Shown here one piece after another: positions 45,234 to 57,949 of a stretch of DNA of 64,000 nucleotides. The first letter of the stretch is position 1; every line of letters starts with the position of its first letter. This DNA comes from Sordaria brevicollis. Its lineage: Eukaryota; Ascomycota; Sordariomycetes; Sordariales; Sordariaceae. A model generated the notes under the pieces. It was not told where the DNA came from. It did no database searches and saw only the letters and a list, made by a program, of their open reading frames with translations. The translations under genes and the position numbers were made by a program. The stretch covers positions 248,001 to 312,000 of the forward strand of contig JAUTDP010000005.1 in the NCBI GenBank assembly GCA_033439795.1, written 5' to 3'.

Positions 45234-48200
45234 CCCCTGGGGAGGGTCCGGTCCCAGTCTAGAAGGTTACCCCAACTAAACTTTCTGGAAAAGGAATTTG
45301 GAGGTGAGGTGTAAGTCGAGGGGTTGCGATTGGTCACAGACTTGCAATTGGTGGTGGCAGGGTCTGGCCTGTCGGTGGAAGTATCGGTACTTGCAGATGT
45401 TCCAGCAAAAGTAGAGCTAGCTGTAGAGGTAGCTATAGAGGTAGTAGTAGTGGCGATGCGGAGTGCGGTAGAAGCAGCAGCAAACCGAGAAGCAAGCAAC
45501 AGACTCTTTGTCAAGGTCAAAGACGAGAAATGATGCGAATAAGAGGATGTTCTTCCAACATACCGTTTACTCAAGGAGAGGACAGGCCGACTTCTTAAAA
45601 CCTTTTGCAATCGCGCGGCTGCCCCGGACATGAGCACCGCCCAAGGCGAAACGGGGAGTCTGTTTTTACCCATGCGACCTGGCGACCCGAGATTGGGAGA
45701 TGGAACGCTATGCTGGGCTCTTTTCTTACTCCTTTCACCTATCTGTATTACTTTCTAAAGAAAACTTGAATTGGGCATCAAGACGGCCACTGTTAGCTGC
45801 CGGGAGAAACACGGTAAGAACGAACAGGAGGCTCCCAAGAGCTTGGAGGGCACACGGGGGGTTGCTTCAGGTGACAAAGGCCTGTCTGGTGGGTTTCGGG
45901 AGCCAGGGTATGGCTGTTTCAAGGGCCGTCTGCCCGCAAAGGAGCCAAAGGAGGAGGGTGTTTGTTGTCCGTGAGTGTGTCCGTGGTGTCCTTGCTTCTG
46001 AATTTCTGACAAGCCCAGGGAGTCGTCTCCGACTCGTGTGCCGCCGGGTTGTGGATTCTATTCCATAACGCAACACGGCCGGCGTCTTGACTCTCTTGAC
46101 TCCGATTCCATGAACGGTTGGGGGAGGATCGGATGGTGTGGGCTGGATCTGGGTTGGACGGCTGGGCATTCCCCAAAAAGGCAAGGGGAAAAAGTCCATG
46201 ACAAAAGAGAGTGTACATACACACACCCTTTGTGGTCCCGCTGTTGGAGACAACCAGGACACCCGAATACACCCGGTTGGAGTTGCTAGTTTGCGACCGC
46301 TTGTTGCTGCAACGAATATGCACCTCAGAATGCCGCCGGGAAAGTGTTGTACCGGGCGGGACGTGAAAAATCGACGACCACCTAAAAAATATTGAAAACG
46401 ATATCCGTGGTGATGGTGTTGTTACAGTGGTAGCCACTGTAGCCCTAGGTAACGAATAGCGTGTATGTACCTTGCTTCTACAAATTTGGAGACAACAACG
46501 GCAGATCCCGGCCAGCAAAGTGAAATATGATGAGATGATGATTCAGTTCAAGTTGATAGAACACCAAGAAGGAGGAATGTGAGTCGGAGGTTTGAGAAAC
46601 TGGAAGGAAGGCATGTGCAGTGAGGATGGAGATTGGAGATGGGAAGCACTGCAACAAAAGAACTGCAAGCGAGTGCAAGACTCGGAGTCATTTTACGTGG
46701 GGAGGATGCTCTTTCCCGTTCCAATCTGTCAAGGGCGTCTCCCGTCCGGTCTCGCACCGGTTCTCTCCTCGATGCTTCCTTCCCGTGTCATCCGTCAGCT
46801 TCGATATTTTCCAAACAGTCAGTTTCATTTTTGGGAACAGGTCGTGTGCTGCTAGCAGCGTTCCATTGACCCTCTCATGATCTCATCTAGGAAATGAAAA
46901 TGGGCAGTCCCCGCGAGCGGTCATCGTTCGGGGTGTGGCCGGCGTCGTGTATTTCGAACAGAATGGACTGGAAAAGGAGTCAGATTGCTGTGGTGAATGA
47001 GAGAAGTGGAAGTCACTGAATCAACAGTGGACTTTTAGGCGGCACGTCACAGTCACTGCAGTCCTTCGTAACGCTGGAAAATGTAGGTGCAGTCCGCGTG
47101 CGATGCCGCTTGTCAGACCCGAAGTCCCCACCGCTACTCCACCGCCTAGCGGCTAGCGGCTCCATCCATCCACACTCCCCCGCTGCTTCGAGTCCTTCGA
47201 CAACAACTTCCACTTGCGCTTCCATCGCAGTTTCCATCTTTTAGACATATTGAGTTTTGGGACAAGTGTTGAATTCAAGTCTTCCGTAGCTCATGTCAGA
47301 ATTGTCATCGGGACTATACTTAAGGTGAGAGCTTCGACTCTACAGTGGCATATATCGTCCACTTTGGTACAAGAAATAAGGCCCAACCAAAATTGGAGAA
47401 ATGCGGAAGGAACGGACGTCCGAACGAATTGTCCATCGTGCGTACGGTGGATAATACTCAGATCTTGGACAATCCTCTTTCCGCCCACCGGGCTGCCCCT
47501 TCCCTCAGTCAGCTTTGTGTGACCGGAAAAGTGCAAAGAGGCACGCAGTCGCTTCTTGTTTCAATGGGCAGCAGCAACCGTCAACCTCAAGGCACCAATC
47601 TGTGGAGAAATGGATTTTTCGAACTTGTCCAACATCTTTTCGATTACAGGGGCCGCAGGGTGACCCTGATCACCCGCTCAGCCAATCAGATGCTCCAATC
47701 ACAGACATCAACTTCTTGATCGGGCTAGCGGGACCTTCCCGCTTGGCAGGAAATGTGTAACATCGGTGTTGATTACACCGGGACCTCTGACCTCGAATTC
47801 CACCTTCAGACTTTTTGTTTGATCCCAACTCCCGTCCGGGTCGGTTTCTCGGAAAGGCTTTGTAATTTTTCTTCGAACCCAATTCCCAACAGACAGCCTA
47901 ACCAACATTCCGATTTGCAAGCGCAACGTCTACGATTGGCAACTTGTCCGCAATCCGTCCACTTTTTTTCTGCAAAAGCCCTTGAAGTTATCACGGCGCA
48001 ATTACGGCTAAAAAGGGTCGCAAAATCCACGAGGGAATCATGAGACACTGGCAACTGTGGACCGCAACTTGTTAGCGGGTGCCAGGACGGGGCTGGAGTG
48101 CTGAAGTGAGCGAACAGGGTCATTGCAAGTCGTGATGGGTTTGTAAGTACCTATACTCTCTGCTTCAGCTCAACCCTGTACCACTACCAACCACAACTTG

Positions 48201-51200
48201 TCTTGTCCAGGGCTGACTTTCAACTTGTCCATTTACAGCTTTCTGATCCTGTGGTCTGGATGCGGTTTTCCACAGGTTGCACGGCGGTGACAGGATTGAT
48301 TGGAATTGCACCCCCATGGACAGCACATAAACACGTATGTTTGTGTTGTCCTTCAACACCGCTTCAGCAATTATTCCTACCCTTGTTTGTCATTAACTTG
48401 GGCGACGGAATCCTACCGTCAGCTCCGGTCTGGAACCTGGAAACCCCCCATAGCGGACTGCGATAAGGTAAGGTTGCTGATAACTCCCGTCCATTCTGCC
48501 CCTTTGTCGCGCCAAAAGTATCGTGACTTGGGTGTCAGAATCAGCAGGAAACCACATAGTAATCAGGTCGCTATCTTACTGTCCGCTATTCCCACAGATA
48601 TCCAAACGGGCCGGACGGGTGTTTAGGCTGGAGGATTGCGGTCATGCCGTGTCGGTGAATGTGGATCCTCCTCGTGAAGCACCCGAAGCACCAGCGGGAG
48701 CGTCTCTCGCTTCGAACCACGCCTGGGCGCTCAGGGGCTGACCAGGGGGGCCAACAACCCAAACAAGGCTCGCCAGGAACTCGCACCCTCCCAGGGTGAC
48801 ACACATCGATTTGACGAAGCCAAAAATACTACGAAAGGCATGGATTCCTGTCCGACTTCTCCCGAAATTGTTGCAGCGTCTGTTTTGGGCGTTGAGACAA
48901 TTGGACAGGGAGGGTGACGAGATGCTAAAGTCCGGACTTCTAGAAACCTTGGCCGTCGGGGGAGAAGGCACCGGTGTTGGAGAATGTGAGTTGACAGCCA
49001 CAGAGGAAAGGAGGTGAGCGATCCTCCAAAGTCCAAACTCCAACTCAGCGATCCCTTCAGCTGTGAAACCCTGGGGCTTGGGGGGAAAGACTTGGCGTCT
49101 TTCCCCGGATTGTTTTGCGGTGAGTGGACCTTTTCACCATGTTGTCTCGAATTTTCCGTCAAGCTGCGTCAAGGTCTCCCTTCTTCCCCTGTCTCCATTT
49201 GGTTTTCGACCATCACAAATGCTTTACCACTTCGAGGTCAACACATCCAAGTCAACCAACATCACAGGGTACCAGAGGCAGACATTGAGTCTCCCCATAC
49301 AACTGCTTTCCCCAACATCCCCATCGTCCCATGTCCTTTCCCGTCACATTCATGACATGGGACGATTCGATCTATTATCGACATAGCTACTTCAAGAATT
49401 CAACTTCAAATTGTGGCGTCGCGACATCGCTACTTGGCACCAATGATCCGCGCTCATTGTCAACACCATATGATGGCAAGCCGGAAGTCTACGGCTGGTG
49501 TTGTCAAGCTGCGGGAACTTTCACAATGGCATTCGAACCGAGCTTTAGGCCCGGGGCTGCATAGCCGTTGGCTTCATCTCTAATCCGGCCCGCCAGTGCA
49601 GATGCTCCTTGAAGTCTAGCGCCAGGTTGCTATCAAGTGCTCAACTCCCTTCGAGGTCGCCAAGTTCACTTTGGGAACTCTTGCGAATTTGTTCCCAGCG
49701 GCTTCTCTTGTGGTATCGAGCTTTTCTGAGCCTTTGCATAGTCACATCAGTCCGCGTTACTTTGACCAGCGCTAAGAAGCCTAAACAACCCTTAAATGCA
49801 TCAACATTTTTCCTGATACATATTCCAACGTCTCCAACCATGTTGAAACTTCCCCGCGATTTCGCACCAAATGCCTCGTGGTGGCTGTCCATCCGACGGG
49901 GGATATGGTCTCTTAAACATCCAATCACAGTTCAAGCCTTGGTGAGTCAGCCGCAAGGTAGTAAACTGTATCTGGGGTAGTTCTCCTTGGCACATCTGGA
50001 TCCTCTTCTCAGCTCCTTTCCCGGCAATATCATCTTGGCACCATCCATCTCTTTGGCATATGATTGCCGTGATGCGATCTCGGTAAGCTGGCGGCCATCC
50101 CGGGGCCGGGTGCCCCTCCCCTGGATCGCTACGTTTCTGGGCCAACGGGAACTGTCCATTGAGCGTTGGCTGAGAGCCTGGAACTCTCGGCCGTGTCCGG
50201 TCAACTCCCGGCTATGACCTGCTTGGCGGAGGCCCACCTCTTCCGAGCAGTCCAAACAAACCGCCCCTTGGAGCACTGTCGGCTGCACATGATTGCGGTA
50301 TCGGAGCTCATAGTCAATCAATATGCATGAAACGTCGACAGGTTGGTAAGGAATGGTAACATTCACCAGCCCAGGGTTGAAGGTGTTCGGAGGAGGCTGT
50401 GGCAGGGTCTCGGTCGGGGGTTGGTTGTCATGGCAGGCATGGTTGACTTGTCCGGGGTTTGAGGCTCTCGACAAGTCTCATTACTCCGCTGCCCCACACT
50501 CAACCTCCAAGCATGTGCTCGTGGAGTTGTGAGTGTGGGATGGGTAAGGAAGCCAAGAGGAAGCATGACTCGAACCACCTATGATGATCATGACCATCCT
50601 ATCGAATTAAGCATATCTCAGTCATACTACACACCTTGTTTCTTCCCCGCAATGGCTGATCCCTCGCCCCGGGGCCTCGAGTCATAGCTCCAGATCTCCA
50701 ACGCACATGTCGAGTGTGTTGTCATATGGGAGCTGATCTGGTTTACTTGTGATTCATCTTTCCTTTCAGAAATCTCCGAATCCGACCACCTTGGACACTC
50801 GCGTAGCAGAGGTCGACGATGCAACCTGTGGTGATCTCAACCATTTGAAGTATCAGACGATGCTAACTCTTCTTGTTTAGACATATCGTTAAGCATATCG
50901 TATTTCTTATTGTTGACAAGATGTGAACGTCTTCACATGCTAAAATCATTTGACGTGATACAGGCCCCAACCACCTATCGTCAAGACTTCGTCATCATTC
51001 AACTCGCAATTCACGCTTCTTTGGGAATCATAACCAATTTCCCTGCAAATCACAATTCAGAAACGCCCCTTTACACAAGCACTCCATCGTCATCATCAAC
51101 AATACCAACAACCGGCTAAAAGCAATCAACCATGTTATGCAGATGCCAAGTTCTCTACCTTATTCAGTTCTCCCTGAGTCACATGAAGTACCAGTACCTT

Positions 51201-53391
51201 TGCTCAAGAAACAGTCAGTAGCTGTCGACAGCACCCAAATTGCCCTTATGTCCGGGACGCATGAACAACAACCCGGACTTACAAGGTGTGTAAGTCGTCC
51301 ATAGCGGAGCCTCGGTGATGTTTCCAGTTTCCACAATGTTTTTGGTCTCGCGACTCGGAGGCTCCATCAAACAATGGGGATGCCGAGGCGGCGGCCCCGC
51401 GGGGGATGGCGGAGAGTTCTCCATAGCTCTCCATAAACCCCGTAGGACCCCATCAATCCCATAAACTCCGCTCCCTCTCCAGAAATGCGGAGCATTTCCG
51501 CTACGCCGAGAAGACAGACTGCCGGGGAACACTTGCTGGTTAAATTGAGCTTTGGGTCTGTTGTAGACCGAGACTACGTTGCCTTCTTCGCCGCGAAATA
51601 TGCGAAATAGCGAGCAACGAGCAGATGACGAGTGCACGTGTCTCCCTTTTGATGGCCATTTGTCTATTGGATGAAAGCTTGGTGGTTATTGGGGCGCTAC
51701 TAGGTTGAAAATGTATGAGTAATGTTCAAGCTTGAAGGCCGAGGGAATGAAGCCGAATGGCTGGGGAAAAGGAGAAATGAACTAAAACACCAAAGGATCT
51801 AGCCAAGGACACTGATATTCTATGCAACATTCCACAGCCAGGTACATTGAACATCAAGATAATGCTCTGGTAACAACAAATATCCATACTGTGATACAGA
51901 ATCGCGAAAATAGTTTGGCCTAATTGGACATTTACTGACTCCCGTAACTCGGCAACATGGAAGCTAGTACACGATGGAGGCAAAATTGTAGAAGCAGCAA
52001 AATATCCAACGATCAACTTTGTCACGAGTCAGTCAACAATAGGAAATCATGCAAGCGATCGCTATAAGATCGAAATCGAGTGAGCTAGATGAGTCAAATT
52101 GTGGCCAAAAATAGTCTCGAAGATCGAAGCCCAAAGATCGGGAGTGATCCAGTTGATGTTAAAGGAAGATGAAAATGGAATTTGGGGCAAAATGTCAAAC
52201 TAGAGATATGAGCGGAATAAAACGACGAAAAGACAAAGGCCGTAGAGGAAGGGGAGGAGGAAAAGGTGAAAAGAAGTCTTCCGCCTTACAGCCAGACAAC
52301 GAAGAAGAACGAGAGCCAAAATCACCAAATAGAAAACACGTACGAGAAACTGAAGACCATGAACCAGACATACAAGAAGCACAAAAAATTTCAAGATACT
52401 CAAAGGGGCAACCAAAACAAATCTGGTAAGATAGCAGCAAAGAGAACTATCGGAGAGAAAGTCGGCCACCTGCTTCTACTTGATGGAAATGAAGCAAAAG
52501 GGAGTGAGTGGCTGGAGAAAGGTCACTGAACCCAAACATTCCTTGTTTCAGGGATCAAGGCATACAGAGCAGCACAGGGAAGTGAATCCATTCAAACATA
52601 ATGCTCGTTTGAACGATATATAAGAGCTCATGTGTTGTTTTACCTGCCATCCGTTATTATTGATTTGTCGTTCGGTGAACACCTTTGCTGTCTGGGAGAT
52701 CATCTACAAAGATGGGAAGGCCGACCGATACAGGTATGAGAAATACAGAACTGAACAATTCGCTTGACTGCCGGCAAAAGAGTTAGACATGGCTACCTCT
52801 AGATAGGGTACATGATTACACCAGATATCATGAGAAAGCCCTGATTATCCCGGTCATCTAACCTAGCAGGTCACCGCGCTTGTCATATCTGGAAAGGCAT
52901 GTTCTATCGGTGAACATTTTTTAATTACTATCTACCAATACCTTTCACGCCAATGAGGGGGATGGTTCATTTGACTATCATCTTTAAAACTCCAACACAT
53001 CTTTCTTGCATCCTTCAGTAGACGAAGATTCCTGGGCATGCGCCACTTCGGAACCATATATAGGATTGTACCAGCCTCTGGCCCTGGCAAACATTCCAAA
53101 CTGATAGCAGTCCACTCCGAGGCATTACTGGAGGTTGCCGCAACTGGAAGCAAAAGGAATTTTGTCCCAATGCGATGGCTCGGTCATCAGCATGACCAGC
53201 CCATCCCGGTCCCTCTGGCCCCCTTAACCTGAACACTGTAAGTCTAAATTGGCACGTCATTTGACCAGGAACCCACCCAGAGGTTCGTAAGGCTGAGTAC
53301 ATCTCAAAGAGCAGCAGATTATGCAGTCACAAAAACCAAGTAAACTCCACATATGGGGGTAACAACCGTGTTAAGGAGCAAGGTCCTTTTC

Positions 53392-56300
53392 TTAGTTACC
53401 CCTGAACAGAAACTGCAGATCCTCGGGACTCAACGAATCCATGGCCGCATCGTCGGCGTTTATGGTCGAGTTGATCATATTGGTCTTCTTCTCTTGCAGA
53501 AGGACCATACGGCTCTCAACTGAGTCCTCGATGCAAAGTCGGGTAATCGTACAAGGTCGGCTCTGGCCGATACGGTGGCATCTGTCGGCGGATTGCCATT
53601 CACTACCTTCTTGTTAGTATCAGATTATCTTCCAAGAATCGTTTGATCGTTTGAAGGGCAAACTTACGCTGCGGGGTTCCACCAAGGGTCTACAATGAAG
53701 ACCCTCGAAGCCTCAGTGAGGTTCAGGGCGACACCTCCTGCCTTGAGGGACACCAAAAAGCACTCCACGTCCGGATTAGTCATGAAGTGGTTGATCGAAG
53801 CCTGACGTTGGGATGGAGTCATGCTACCGTCAAGCATGACGGTGGTGATACCGGCACGGCGCAAGCGCCACTCGATAAGCTGAAGCATGGAGGTGAATTG
53901 AGAGAAGATGATGGACTTGTGCGAAGCGTTATCGGAGCGGAGCTTGTGGAGTTCGTGCACCAACAACTCTATCTTGGAAGACGAAGTCCAGTTCTCCATC
54001 TTGATCCGGTTGATGATGGATGACTTCTTGACCTGGGCCTCATCCTGCTCAAGCTCGGGCTGCTCCAGGTCAATGGATAGGGGAATGTGGCAAGAAGGAC
54101 AGTTGGGATCCGTGGCCGAATGCACATACGTCTTGACACAAACACGACAGAAGTCATGTTTGCAACGAGAGCGAATGGCGTCTTCAGCGGGCTCGTCACA
54201 GATACAGCATACAAGCACGTTCTGTCCACCTTCACCGTTCTTCTTCAGGATCAGATCCGGATGGTCAGCAACCTGGCGCATCTGCATGATGAGGCCGAAG
54301 ATGTTGGCGTAATTGTTCAGCAGCACACCAGTGGCAACGTATGTGTCGAACTTGCGCTGGCCGCTTGTCATGATACTGTTTGCAAAATCGTTCTCCACCT
54401 CGCCGAAAAACTGGCGCTCAACGTTGATCTCCTTCACCGGAAGTTCCATGGCATTGGTGTGGTCCTTCTTCAGCCTCCGCAACATGATGCGGTCCGTGAG
54501 GATCCGTAGCTTCTTGAAGGCCACAGCACCATCACCACGATTTCCGTACTTCTGGATGGGATTGAGGAGCTCTTGGTTGAACACCGAAACGTGTCGCATG
54601 GCGCTGTGCTTGCAGCTCTTGCACTTATTGTCCTCGTCCATACCCCATTCGAGAGTCTTGCAGGGGCATCCTTTGCATAAGTAGCATGCGAACGGTCGAA
54701 TGTTGAGGAAGCGAATTAGAGAGAAAAACTCTCCGATGCGGTTTTGCAATGGTGTGCCGCTGAGACACCAACGATAGGTAACCTTGAGGGCGAAGCATGC
54801 CTTGGCCGTCGCGGTCGTTCGGCTCTTGATACTATGCGCTTCGTCCAAGATGACTCTATGCCATTCAGTCTGGTGGACAACGGATTTCTCCTTGAAGAGT
54901 CCCCCCTTGCGCTTGAAGCCCTTCTCCTGCTTGCGGTACATGGACTCCAAACTGTTATAGGACATGATGATTACATCATAGCTCTTTATTTCCTTGGCAG
55001 TGAGGTTCTTGGATTTGGAGTTGGTAACGTGAACGACAAGTGTCTTCAACGTACCGTCAGTGTATGACTCGATCTCTGTCTTCCACTGCATTAAGGCCAC
55101 GGGAGGCACAAGGACAAGTGAAGGCTTCTTTGCGGGATAATCCGACATGATCAAGGACACTGCTTGAATCGTTTTGCCCTGGAATGGACAAAAACAGTTA
55201 GCACACCGGAATCGGATTGAAATTGTAAAAGATGCCATAACATACCAGGCCCATCTCATCACCGAGGAGTCCTCCCTTCCACTCTGTCTTCTCCATTGCT
55301 GTCATCCAGGCCAATCCCTCAAGCTGGAAGGGCTTCAGTTGTCGTGTGATGGACTTTGGCTGCTCTGCCTTGCCAGCCTTCAAAACGGGCATGTTCTCCA
55401 GATCTTTCCACATCGTCTTGAGTTCAGGATGCTGTTGCTCGAGGCGAATCCGGTCTCCCTTAACACGCCGGTTGCTTCGATACGATCGGTACGCACGTCG
55501 ATTGTCCATCTGGGCCCTGATGCGATCGAGACCCTCGCCCGCTTCAGCAATGTGGGTGCCGAGGGTGGAAGTACCATCCTCGTCGCCACCCCAAGCCGGA
55601 ACCTCCAACCCAGGTGGCGCGTATTCGAAATCAGGATCCTCCTCGGGCACGTACACACCATTCTCGTCTTCGTCTGCAAGCGAAAAGTCAACATCGAACT
55701 CTGATTCGTCTGGAGCGTCCAGGTCAGACTCGTCCTCTGAATCAGGAACAAAGGCTTTGGCCTTTCCTTTTCCCTTCTGGGCAGCAGAAGGGCGGCCCTT
55801 GCGAGAGCGCTTGCTGAGGGGCTGAGCAGAATCGTCACTATCGTTCTCATCTTCCGACTCTGGCTGGGGCGCCTTCGCTTTTTCTTTACCCTTCTGGGCC
55901 GCGGAAGCACGACCTCTAGGGACAATAACTTCGCTGTCATTCTCATCTGACTCGAAGGCAGACTGAGAGCCAAAAGAGTCGACTTCTTCCTCGGAATCAG
56001 CAATCAAGTCCTTGGCTGTCCTAAACCGAGGAACTTTGATGGATGACTCTGCTACACCACGCCTAGTGGGGTTCCGCAGAGGTGCAGACTGTTTTCCCTT
56101 TGTAACGGCAGGGGATTTGCCCTTGGCTTTGGATGGGGCCCGGACTGGAGACGAATTAAGGCCTCTCGAGCTGCGACGGAGTCCAAGTGTCTTATAGTTG
56201 GAGTTCGTCGCTTCCTCTTCAGACTCTTGGTCTCCGTATTCCTCAGCCTGAAGTTTCCGGGCGAGTATAGCGTCCGGGGAATCGTCAAAATCGTCATCCT

Positions 56301-56965
56301 CGCTGTCCGCAATGATTTCCTTTTTGACCCTGCTGCTAGAAGCATTGGTGTTGGCCCGAAGAGAAGACCGGGTGCTACGCGGAGTACTGCCCAAACGATC
56401 AACTTGGAAAGAGGGTGTTTTGGAGGACGATGCAATCTTTGCATCTTCCTCGTCTTGTAGCATCCGCGCATACTTTGCATCATGACCCTCATCAGAGTCA
56501 TCTTCCTGGCTGTCCGCCACAACCTCCCTCTTGCGCTTACTAGTCGTAGCCAAGGTATTGGTGTGAAGAGTCGTCTGTGCAGTAGGCGATGTCTCGAGGG
56601 CGGGGATAGTCACTTCGATCTTGGAAGCAGAGCGGGTCGACCTGGCGGAGCGTACGTTCTCCTTCAGCAGAGAAGGCGTCGGGGTCGCACCATGACTGGT
56701 AAGCGGCGTAGCATACTCACTACCAGACGTATACGTCGCTGGAGTCGGGACAGAAGACGCCGTGGCACTAACAGCTGGGGTGGCCGATTTGCGAGGCCGA
56801 CCGCGGGGCTTCTTGGTTTCCGCGGGAGGAGGTGCTGCGACTACCATGTCGATGTCAGTCCATTATCACATTGCTAACATGTCCTGTTTTGTCCCTGTCC
56901 GACTTCAAGTTGAAAAGAATGATTTTGTTAGAAAACCTACCGATAGCATCGTCGGCCGCAGCCAT
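53392..56965 (-). CDS. RAD16: Rad16-like SNF2 ATPase with RING finger (nucleotide excision repair)
   Basis: Four exons, complement(join(53392..53602,53668..55178,55246..56840,56941..56965)), give 1113 residues. The 25-base first exon encodes MAAADDAI and uses donor GTAGGT, branch CTGAC and acceptor GGTAG; an in-frame ATG at 56847 is the simpler alternative. An AT-hook, KKPRGRPRK, lies near residue 20, then a long acidic Ser/Glu region with repeated [15 protein letters not shown] blocks. The ATPase has [16 protein letters not shown] across intron 2 (about 540), DEAH (about 650), and [19 protein letters not shown]. The RING reads [19 protein letters not shown] and CPSC (about 895-940). The C-terminal lobe has [34 protein letters not shown] and HRIGQ. 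Yeast Rad16 with Rad7 repairs UV lesions in non-transcribed DNA. The C-terminus [10 protein letters not shown] is also typical of the family. Confidence 0.93.
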
Positions 56966-57900
56966 CGACCTTCTGGTTCTCACCATCTTCTCAGAATCAA
57001 GTGGTCGGACCTAATGAACAGGTTGACTCAGGTCGAGAAGATGAACAGGAAGATACCGAGGAAGATTCAGGAAAGACAGGCGATCTTGCCAAAGAGCTTC
57101 AGTTGAGATGTGGTTTCAACCAAGTAGATGGTGCTGGAATTGACCGTGGTTGATTGATAAATAAGCCCAACGTACGATACGTATCGGACTGCGGGTGAAT
57201 GCCCTGGGGTATTGGTAAGGTACGGTATGGTGCAGTGCCTGACCAACAAAATTCCAGACAGGCAGCAGGTAAGTAACAGGCAATCAAATTACCAGTAAAA
57301 CGAACGGTGAAGTTCCCGGCGAGAGAAGAAAGATTGAGGATGTAACGTCTTGTGCTCCCGCGATGTCGAAGATGATGACCGGGTGAAGTGAAGAGAGCAG
57401 CACCCTGTGACAAGTGGTCCCGGAGGAGGGGGTAATGGATTTCACAGAGAACGGGACAGGAAAAACGAGATGGAGATGTGGCAGATGCAGGAGAAAATTC
57501 CCGTCGCGTCAATGGACTTCGAGGCGAATCGCCACTTCTTCATCTCACTGAGTGGCAGCTTCAAAGGCTTTTCAGCTTGCCGCGAGTGGGCGACGCAGCT
57601 TCCACTTTGTGTTACAAAGCAAAGACATGATCCGTCACTCCCCCACTGTGAACAGGGAAAGCGCGCGTCGTCTTAACGCGAGGGCACATGACCTGCAAGA
57701 GGTTTGATTGGTCGGAGAGGGTCCCATTCTCAGGCAGAAGCACCTCTTTCAGGGGCGTTCCTCCCTGGGCACGGTGCAAATTGCCCGAAAGAGTACTCGT
57801 CGGTTAGGTGTTGTGGCTATGTGGTGGGTCTAGCCAACCTCCTCTCTTAATCCCTTCGAGAATCGGGAGTTTTACCTGTAACGCGCAAGCTCTGTAACGC
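56966..57900. promoter_or_regulatory. RAD16 upstream region up to the RIP boundary
   Basis: About 900 bases of normal composition between RAD16 and the AT-rich block. It should hold the RAD16 promoter. The change to RIP-mutated sequence is abrupt, between about 57900 and 57960. No other gene is supported. Confidence 0.5.
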
Positions 57901-57949
57901 TCCAGAACGCTTACAATACAATAACTCCACCAGAATACACTCAAAAAAT

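Larger units (their letters stand above)
44927..53391. other. About 8 kb without recognisable genes
   Basis: From the malic enzyme start to the RAD16 stop no frame longer than about 200 codons is convincing, apart from the possible malic enzyme N-terminal extension up to 45673. The base composition is moderate and CpA/TpG are present, so this is not a RIP region. It should contain the malic enzyme promoter and the RAD16 3' UTR. Long untranslated RNAs or small genes with many introns cannot be excluded. Confidence 0.5.

Noticed and set aside
45090..45533. Plus-strand frames of poly-Val/Leu opposite the malic enzyme leader
   Set aside because: They are the antisense of the TCCTGG and GTT repeats, not proteins.
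47620..48235. Repeated AACTTGTCC word (47622, 47941, 48222)
   Set aside because: Three short copies with irregular spacing and no flanking similarity; could be chance.
50530..50640. TTCGAGTC-like B box on the minus strand suggesting a tRNA
   Set aside because: The flanking T-stem does not pair, no A box or acceptor stem could be found.
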